A DNA stretch of 13,740 nt from Oscillospiraceae bacterium (GTDB lineage: Bacteria > Bacillota > Clostridia > Oscillospirales > Ruminococcaceae). The stretch is taken from NCBI GenBank assembly GCA_003531585.1, contig DQFX01000007.1:1-13740 (forward strand), read 5' to 3'. The stretch's first letter is position 1. The number at the start of each line of letters is the position of its first letter. The position numbers and the translations under genes are program-made. The notes under the pieces are model-generated. The model ran no database searches. It had not been told where the DNA came from and was given only the letters and a program-made list of their open reading frames with translations. This document shows, piece by piece, positions 5,117 through 9,878 of the stretch.

Positions 5117-7726
5117 TTATTCCGCATGCTGAACCATCGGGGTGAGTTCGCCGCCGGCTGCGTCGATAACGATAATATCGCCCTGGTGAACCTCGCCGCG
5201 GAGTATCTCCTTAGCGACGATGGTCTCAACGTTGCGCTGGATATACCTCTTGAGCGGACGCGCGCCGAAGCTCGGGTCGTAGCTTGCGTCGACTATCGCC
5301 TGCTTTGCGGCGTCGGTGATGTCGAGGTCAAGCTGCTTGTCCTTCAGGCGAGCCTTGAGGGAAGCTGCCAGCAGGTCGATGATCTTGAATATCTCCTCCT
5401 TGCGGAGCGGCTTGTAGAACACGATCTCGTCAAGTCTGTTGAGGAACTCCGGTCTGAACGACTGCTTGAGCAGCATATCCACGGACTTCCGCGCTTCCTC
5501 GGAGATCTCGCCCTGCTCGTTGATGCCGTCGAGGATATACTGCGAGCCGAGGTTTGAAGTCAGTATGATTATCGTGTTGCGGAAATCTACGGTTCTGCCC
5601 TGACCGTCGGTTATTCTGCCGTCGTCGAGCACCTGGAGCAGCACGTTGAACACATCGGGGTGAGCTTTCTCCACCTCGTCGAACAGAACGACGGAGTAGG
5701 GCTTGCGGCGTACTGCCTCGGTGAGCTGACCGCCTTCCTCGTAGCCTACATATCCTGGAGGCGCGCCGATAAGTCTGGACACGCTGTACTTCTCCATATA
5801 TTCGCTCATGTCGAGACGTACGATGCTGTGCTCGTCGTCAAACAGAGCCTCCGCGAGCGCTTTAGCAAGCTCGGTCTTGCCCACGCCGGTAGGACCGAGG
5901 AACAGGAAGGAGCCGAGCGGCTTCTTCGGGTCGTTGATACCTGCACGGGAGCGCATGATCGCCTCGGTCACGCGGTCGACCGCCTCGTCCTGACCGATGA
6001 CCCTCTTGTGGAGAGTGTCGCCCAGTGCGAGTATCTTCTCGCGCTCGCCCTCTACCAGCTTCGTTACCGGAATGCCGGTCCAGCGGGAAACGATACGCGC
6101 GATCTCGTCCTCGGTTACTTTGTCGCGGAGCAGGGAATCGCTCTTAGCCTGCTCTGCAAGCTCTTCTTCCTTGGCAAGCTCGGACTGGAGCTTCGGCAGG
6201 GTGCCGTATTGCAGCTCCGCCGCCTTGTTCAGGTTGTATTCGCGCTTTGCCTTTTCGATCTCGCCGTTGGTGGATTCTATCTCCTTGCGGAGATCCTGCA
6301 CCTTGCTGATGGCGTTCTTCTCGTTCTGCCACTTTGCCTTCATCGCGTTGAACTTCTCGCGCTTCTCGGCAAGCTCCTTCTGGATATCCGCGAGATGCTC
6401 CTGCGAGAGCTTGTCAGTCTCCTTTTTCAGAGCCGCTTCCTCGATCTCGTCCTGCATGATGGAACGGCTTATTTCATCAAGCTCCTGCGGCATGCTGTCC
6501 ATTTCGGTGCGTATCATCGCGCATGCTTCGTCCACGAGGTCTATCGCCTTATCCGGCAGGAACCGGTCGGTGATGTACCTGTTGGAGAGCGTAGCCGCCG
6601 CGATAAGCGCGTTGTCGTGGATCTTTACGCCGTGGAATACCTCGTAGCGCTCCTTCAGACCTCTCAGTATGGATATGGTATCCTCTACGGAAGGCTCGTT
6701 CGCCATAACGGTCTGGAAACGACGCTCAAGCGCGGGATCCTTCTCGATATACTTGCTGTACTCGTCGAGGGTGGTCGCGCCTATGCAGTGGAGTTCGCCG
6801 CGCGCCAGCATAGGTTTCAGAAGGTTGCCGGCGTCCATTGCGCCGTTGCTCTTGCCGGCGCCGACGATGAGGTGGATCTCATCAATGAACAGCAGGATAC
6901 GGCCTTCGCTCTTCTTGACCTCATTGAGCACTGCCTTCAGACGCTCCTCAAACTCGCCCTGGTACTTTGCACCGGCGATGAGCGCGCCCATATCCAGCGA
7001 GAACAGCTTGCGGTCCTTCAGGTTCGAGGGAACGTCGCCGCGCACGATACGCAGAGCCAGACCCTCGACTATAGCGGTCTTGCCGACGCCGGGTTCGCCG
7101 ATGAGGCAGGGGTTATTCTTGGTCTTACGGGAAAGAATACGGATAACGCTTCTTATCTCGTTATCTCTGCCGATAACCGGGTCGAGCTTGTTCTGGCGCG
7201 CAAGCTCAACGAGATCCTGACCGTACTTGTTCAGCACGTCGTAGGTCTCCTCCGGCTCCTGGGAGGTCACTCTCGCGGAGCCGCGTATCTCGGATATCGC
7301 CTTGAGCAGCTTATCCTTGGTCACGCCGAAGCTGCGGAATATTCCGGCAACTCCGCTGGAGGGCTTCTCCGCGAGCGCAAGGAGCAGGTGCTCCACGCTG
7401 ACGTACTCGTCCTTCATGCGCTCCGCCTGGGACTCCGCCTCGGTGAACGCCTTGTCGAGGTCGGGGGAAACGTAGATCTTGCCTGCCTCCCTGCCGCTGC
7501 CGGAAACCCTCGGCATGCCCTCAATGAAGTGGAGAGCCGCCTGCTGTACCGCGTTGGCGTCGATGTTCATTTTAGTCAGGATCTGCGAAGCAAGACTGCC
7601 GTCCTGGGTAAGAAGCGCGTACAGGAGATGCTCCTGCTCAACGCAGTTGTTCTGGTAGCTTACCGAGATGTCCTGCGCGGACTGTACCGCTTCGAGGGAT
7701 TTTTTCGTGTACTTGTTAGGATTCAT
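5117..7726 (-). CDS. clpB: ClpB protein disaggregase (Hsp100 AAA+ ATPase)
   Basis: 869 residues, the usual ClpB length. Order of domains: Clp N domain with two repeats (about 1-150); AAA1 with Walker A GEPGVGKT (210-217), pore loop AGAKYQGEFE and Walker B LLFIDEI (278-284), arginine fingers 335-336; a long coiled-coil M domain (about 410-530), which separates ClpB from ClpA and ClpC; AAA2 with Walker A GPTGVGKT (611-618), pore loop GYVGYEEGG (658-666) and Walker B VVLFDEVE (679-686); C-terminal D2-small domain. ClpB is a hexameric cytoplasmic unfoldase that pulls polypeptides out of aggregates with DnaK. SD AAAGGAGG lies seven bases before the ATG. I see no CIRCE or CtsR operator in the adjacent upstream region. 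The RHH gene upstream is on the same strand. Confidence 0.98.
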   Translation of the reverse strand: MNPNKYTKKSLEAVQSAQDISVSYQNNCVEQEHLLYALLTQDGSLASQILTKMNIDANAVQQAALHFIEGMPRVSGSGREAGKIYVSPDLDKAFTEAESQAERMKDEYVSVEHLLLALAEKPSSGVAGIFRSFGVTKDKLLKAISEIRGSARVTSQEPEETYDVLNKYGQDLVELARQNKLDPVIGRDNEIRSVIRILSRKTKNNPCLIGEPGVGKTAIVEGLALRIVRGDVPSNLKDRKLFSLDMGALIAGAKYQGEFEERLKAVLNEVKKSEGRILLFIDEIHLIVGAGKSNGAMDAGNLLKPMLARGELHCIGATTLDEYSKYIEKDPALERRFQTVMANEPSVEDTISILRGLKERYEVFHGVKIHDNALIAAATLSNRYITDRFLPDKAIDLVDEACAMIRTEMDSMPQELDEISRSIMQDEIEEAALKKETDKLSQEHLADIQKELAEKREKFNAMKAKWQNEKNAISKVQDLRKEIESTNGEIEKAKREYNLNKAAELQYGTLPKLQSELAKEEELAEQAKSDSLLRDKVTEDEIARIVSRWTGIPVTKLVEGEREKILALGDTLHKRVIGQDEAVDRVTEAIMRSRAGINDPKKPLGSFLFLGPTGVGKTELAKALAEALFDDEHSIVRLDMSEYMEKYSVSRLIGAPPGYVGYEEGGQLTEAVRRKPYSVVLFDEVEKAHPDVFNVLLQVLDDGRITDGQGRTVDFRNTIIILTSNLGSQYILDGINEQGEISEEARKSVDMLLKQSFRPEFLNRLDEIVFYKPLRKEEIFKIIDLLAASLKARLKDKQLDLDITDAAKQAIVDASYDPSFGARPLKRYIQRNVETIVAKEILRGEVHQGDIIVIDAAGGELTPMVQHAE

Positions 7727-7753
7727 ACAAATGCCTCCTTTGTCTGCTGAACT

Positions 7754-7792
7754 GGTGCGCGTCCCGAAGGACCCGCACCTGCTCGTATTATA
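7754..7792 (-). promoter_or_regulatory. Putative clpB -10 box and leader hairpin
   Basis: On the minus strand a TATAAT (7787-7792) lies 15 bases after the RHH stop, without a good -35. It is followed by a GC-rich hairpin in the leader: 7754-7759 pairs with 7774-7779 and 7761-7764 with 7769-7772, with one mismatch and a four-base loop. No T tract follows, so this looks like a leader structure and not a terminator. The hairpin is clear; the promoter is tentative. Confidence 0.45.
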
Positions 7793-7808
7793 ATAGTTTT
7801 GCCTTTTT

Positions 7809-8471
7809 TCAGATGATGAACTCCTGCTCCGGCAGAAGTCTTACGTAGCAGCGCTCCGCCGCCCTTGCGCCGCTTACTGTGTCCGGGAGGTAGGAGAAGT
7901 AGAGCTTCATGGTCTCGTCAAGCATTTCCATGTACGCGGCGACCGCCTGACCGAGCCTCTCGTCGGAGACCTCCTTCGGCGGGAGATCCAGCGTCCGGAC
8001 GAACTTGCCAGGCTCAATGCGGAACATCAGGTCGTGCGTGATCTTGTCCGCGAGGTACTTCTGCTCGAGCTTCACCCAGCACTGGAAGAACCCTGTGAGG
8101 TCGTCGTTGAGCTGGCCGCTCTGCGACCTTACCGAAACCTTCAGCTCGCCGGTGCGCTTTCTCGCCACTGCGAAAAGCTCCACGGAGTAGCGGAGAGTCG
8201 GCTTGTAGCGGTACTTCAGCGCCGTCCTGCACGCGACTGTCGCCGGTGAGGGCTGCTGCGCTAGGTAAAACTCGCCGCCGACCGCCTCGCGTATCGCGTT
8301 CGTGATCTGCTTTACGCGCATTTCCGGAGTTATGCAGCGGGTTTTTTCCGCCAGGATCTGGTTCACCATTGCGGAGCGGCTCAGCCCCGCGCTTCTTGCC
8401 ATGCTGTCTATCTCGTCGATAACGTCGTCCGAGAGCACCAGGCTGTATATGTTCTTATCCGTATCAGCCAC
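7809..8471 (-). CDS. Ribbon-helix-helix protein with unknown C-terminal domain
   Basis: 220 residues. Residues 7-42 form a ribbon-helix-helix DNA-binding domain: strand NIYSLVLS, helix around 16-28, the turn AGLSRS, and a second helix SAMVNQIL. The remaining 170 residues are not a family I recognise. They contain alternating polar and hydrophobic strands (YRYKPTLRYSVELFAV, ELKVSVRSQSG) and helical stretches near the end, and may be a ligand or partner domain. The only in-frame start before the RHH domain is GTG at 8469-8471, which overlaps its own SD (AAGGAGG). An upstream in-frame TAA excludes a longer form. The gene is divergent from the iron locus and lies directly upstream of clpB on the same strand. 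Autoregulation is suggested by repeats in its promoter. Confidence 0.75.
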   Translation of the reverse strand: MADTDKNIYSLVLSDDVIDEIDSMARSAGLSRSAMVNQILAEKTRCITPEMRVKQITNAIREAVGGEFYLAQQPSPATVACRTALKYRYKPTLRYSVELFAVARKRTGELKVSVRSQSGQLNDDLTGFFQCWVKLEQKYLADKITHDLMFRIEPGKFVRTLDLPPKEVSDERLGQAVAAYMEMLDETMKLYFSYLPDTVSGARAAERCYVRLLPEQEFII

Positions 8472-8479
8472 CTCCTTGC

Positions 8480-8515
8480 ATTATTAATTCTACCACAAGA
8501 TTATTAATTTGTCAA
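8480..8515 (-). promoter_or_regulatory. Promoter of the RHH gene with direct-repeat operator candidate
   Basis: On the minus strand TTGACA (8510-8515) and TAGAAT (8487-8492) have a 17-base spacer, and TGG precedes the -10. A 10-base direct repeat AATTAATAAT occurs at 8500-8509 and 8480-8489, a period of exactly 20 bases. One copy abuts the -35 and the other overlaps the -10 and start point. Paired short repeats of this kind are typical of RHH operators. The predicted start point leaves only about ten bases before the GTG codon. Confidence 0.8.
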
Positions 8516-8596
8516 GCGAGTTTAATAAATTTTCACACAATTTTCTTATTTCTCCCGTAGGAGCCTTCCCGAGCCAAAAAAATCCGCTTTACCCCC

Positions 8597-8626
8597 TTGA
8601 CAAACCGCCGTATTATATGGTACAAT
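8597..8626 (+). promoter_or_regulatory. Promoter of the DUF2325 gene
   Basis: TTGACA (8597-8602) and TACAAT (8621-8626) are separated by 18 bases, with TGG directly before the -10 (extended -10). A GTTAG dyad begins four bases after the -10. Confidence 0.85.
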
Positions 8627-8629
8627 TCA

Positions 8630-8645
8630 GTTAGTGGAGAATAAC
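8630..8645 (+). promoter_or_regulatory. Putative metal-regulator operator, site 1
   Basis: GTTAG-N6-ATAAC, one mismatch from the dyad GTTAG-N6-CTAAC that recurs through this locus. It covers the expected transcription start of the DUF2325 promoter, so a bound protein would repress. Confidence 0.6.
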
Positions 8646-8666
8646 TCCATGACCGACGTTATTTAC

Positions 8667-8694
8667 TGCCGTTTTCCAGCAGGGAAGTGCGGCA
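8667..8694 (+). other. Stem-loop in the DUF2325 leader
   Basis: TGCCG (8667-8671) pairs with CGGCA (8690-8694), and inside it TTCC (8674-8677) pairs with GGAA (8683-8686) around a five-base loop. It lies in a leader of about 95 bases, between operator sites 1 and 2. The function is not known; it could affect mRNA stability. Confidence 0.4.
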
Positions 8695-8698
8695 TTTG

Positions 8699-8714
8699 GT
8701 TAGTTACAGCTAAC
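8699..8714 (+). promoter_or_regulatory. Putative metal-regulator operator, site 2
   Basis: Perfect dyad GTTAG-TTACAG-CTAAC in the leader, directly before the SD (AGGAAGG) of the DUF2325 gene. Its centre is 69 bases from that of site 1. Confidence 0.65.
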
Positions 8715-8728
8715 AGGAAGGAAACACA

Positions 8729-9010
8729 ATGAGCGTAGTAGTAATAGGCGGCAACGACCGCATGGCCTCCCGCTACAAGGACATCTGCGAGAGCTACCGA
8801 TGCAAGGCGAAGGTATTCACCCAGATGCCCGCCGATCTTTCGTCCAAACTCGGAACACCGGATCTGATGGTGGTTTTCACGAACACATGTTCACATAAGA
8901 TGGTGAATCTGGTAAACCAGAAGTCCGAGAAACACGGAATACCAGTCGCAAGGATCCACAACGCCAGCGTTAATGCGCTCAAGACCGTGCTCGAGCAGTA
9001 CGCCAGATGA
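8729..9010 (+). CDS. DUF2325 family protein of the Feo locus
   Basis: 93 residues. The DUF2325 features are an N-terminal VVVIGGNDRM (GGxxRM) followed by a conserved Tyr, a central PDLMVVFTNTCSHKM, and a C-terminal PVARIHNASVNAL. The alternating strands and helices suggest a small Rossmann-like alpha/beta fold. The family is common in Firmicutes, often next to feoAB, but its biochemical role is not established. Cys20, Cys25 and Cys54 with nearby His56 could bind metal; that is inference. It has its own promoter and two operator-like dyads identical in type to those of feoA, which ties it to the same regulon. SD AGGAAGG sits seven bases before the ATG. Confidence 0.85.
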   Translation: MSVVVIGGNDRMASRYKDICESYRCKAKVFTQMPADLSSKLGTPDLMVVFTNTCSHKMVNLVNQKSEKHGIPVARIHNASVNALKTVLEQYAR

Positions 9011-9064
9011 TTCAGATTACGGGATAATGATATGACCGAGGCTTTTTGTAGGAATTGCACAAAA

Positions 9065-9099
9065 CTAACTCTCTGGTTTGCCTCTGCTAACTGCGTTAG
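9065..9099. repeat. CTAAC/GTTAG half-sites upstream of the feoA promoter
   Basis: Two CTAAC elements (9065-9069 and 9087-9091) are spaced 22 bases apart, and a GTTAG (9095-9099) forms CTAAC-N3-GTTAG with the second. The half-sites match those of the operators, but the order is inverted and the spacing differs. They lie 40-80 bases upstream of the feoA -35, in a gap with no gene. Confidence 0.4.
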
Positions 9100-9141
9100 T
9101 CACAAAAAACCGGAAAAACACGTTTCACGCGTTGAAATCCC

Positions 9142-9170
9142 TTGACAAATTCGAAACAATGTAGTATTAT
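9142..9170 (+). promoter_or_regulatory. Promoter of the feo operon
   Basis: TTGACA (9142-9147) and TATTAT (9165-9170) have a 17-base spacer. The start is expected near 9177, directly at operator site 3. Confidence 0.87.
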
Positions 9171-9178
9171 ATAACTCG

Positions 9179-9194
9179 GTTAGAGAAATCTAAC
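9179..9194 (+). promoter_or_regulatory. Putative metal-regulator operator, site 3
   Basis: Perfect dyad GTTAG-AGAAAT-CTAAC at the expected transcription start of the feo operon. This is the best match to the repeated motif and an ideal position for repression. Confidence 0.75.
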
Positions 9195-9212
9195 ATTTCT
9201 TTTGGAACTGTG

Positions 9213-9228
9213 ATTAGTTCCACCTAAT
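9213..9228 (+). promoter_or_regulatory. Putative metal-regulator operator, site 4
   Basis: Perfect dyad ATTAG-TTCCAC-CTAAT with the same six-base spacer, one base changed symmetrically in each arm. Its centre is 34 bases downstream of the centre of site 3, in the feoA leader. Confidence 0.6.
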
Positions 9229-9277
9229 TGTGTAGGATAGCAGGACAACAGAACAAAAGAACAAAGGAGGTAAACAT

Positions 9278-9490
9278 ATGATGCCGCTCACACTAGCCTC
9301 TGTAGGTGAAGAAAACATGATAAAGAAGGTCGGCGGAAGCCCCGAAACGAGGAAGTTCCTGGAGAGCCTGGGATTTGTCGCAGGCGGTTCTGTGACCGTC
9401 GTCAGCGAGATCGCCGGCAACGTTATCGTGAATGTCAAGGAATCCCGCGTAGCCGTATCCAAGGAAATGGCTGCAAAGATAATGGTCTGA
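9278..9490 (+). CDS. feoA: FeoA-like protein 1 (divergent SH3-like)
   Basis: 70 residues with the length and strand pattern of the FeoA SH3-like barrel: MMPLTLASVGEE start, KKVGGSPETRKFLESLGF where canonical FeoA has the GxGAxKRRLxDMG segment, then GGSVTVVSE and a strand-rich end NVIVNVKESRVAVS. It lacks the APLGDP and VRGYELSLR motifs of the second FeoA, so the two are not simple duplicates. FeoA is a small cytoplasmic partner thought to regulate FeoB. SD AAAGGAGG is seven bases before the first of two adjacent ATG codons. It is the first gene of the operon after the promoter. Confidence 0.85.
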   Translation: MMPLTLASVGEENMIKKVGGSPETRKFLESLGFVAGGSVTVVSEIAGNVIVNVKESRVAVSKEMAAKIMV

Positions 9491-9492
9491 CG

Positions 9493-9511
9493 CCCTGACC
9501 CCAGGGTCGGG
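9493..9511 (+). other. Intercistronic stem-loop between the two feoA genes
   Basis: CCC (9493-9495) pairs with GGG (9509-9511), and GACC (9497-9500) with GGTC (9505-9508), with a four-base loop and one bulged T. There is no T tract, so it may act as an RNA-processing or stability element. Confidence 0.4.
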
Positions 9512-9541
9512 TTACTTTATAAAATAAGGAGGAAGGTTTGC

Positions 9542-9760
9542 ATGGCTACATTAAGAGATGCAAAGGTAGGCGAGACCGTCACCGTGAAGAAACTCACCGG
9601 TGAGGGCGCGATAAAGCGCAGAATAATGGATATGGGTATCACAAAGGGTACTGAGATCTATATCCGCAAGGTAGCTCCGCTCGGAGACCCGGTAGAGGTC
9701 ACCGTAAGAGGCTACGAGCTTTCGCTGCGCAAGGCGGACGCTGAGATGGTCGAGATCTGA
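9542..9760 (+). CDS. feoA: FeoA, canonical ferrous iron transport accessory protein
   Basis: 72 residues with all classical FeoA motifs: a GETVTVKKL strand, GEGAIKRRIMDMGI (21-34), KGTEIYIRK, APLGDPVEV (45-53), RGYELSLRKADA and a hydrophobic end. It is a cytoplasmic SH3-like protein that works with FeoB in Fe(II) uptake. SD AAGGAGG is nine bases before the ATG. It lies 51 bases after the first feoA-like gene and 118 bases before feoB. That second gap holds three operator-like repeats. Confidence 0.95.
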   Translation: MATLRDAKVGETVTVKKLTGEGAIKRRIMDMGITKGTEIYIRKVAPLGDPVEVTVRGYELSLRKADAEMVEI

Positions 9761-9779
9761 TCGTCTTTTTTAGAATGAT

Positions 9780-9836
9780 GTTAGCAATGGCTAATACAGT
9801 TAGAGATATCTACTAAAGTTAGCCTTGTGCAACATT
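9780..9836 (+). repeat. Three 19-bp operator-like direct repeats before feoB
   Basis: GTTAG occurs at 9780, 9799 and 9818, with a period of exactly 19 bases. Unit 1 is GTTAG-N6-CTAAT (one change from the operator dyad), unit 2 GTTAG-N6-CTACT and unit 3 GTTAG-N6-GCAAC, so the downstream half-site weakens along the array. All units share A at relative positions 14 and 17. No strong promoter is visible here. The array could control an internal start or block read-through into feoB. Confidence 0.65.
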
Positions 9837-9878
9837 TTCGGCAAATAATCTACCCATGACATCGAGAGGAGAAAACAA

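Noticed and set aside
5660..7750. Very long open frame on the plus strand opposite clpB
   Set aside because: It lies fully antisense to a clear clpB, its translation has no recognisable motif, and such mirror frames are common opposite GC-rich genes.
9023..9034. GATAATGATATG resembling half of a Fur box
   Set aside because: The second half is missing and it lies more than 100 bases upstream of the feo promoter; the GTTAG dyads explain regulation better.
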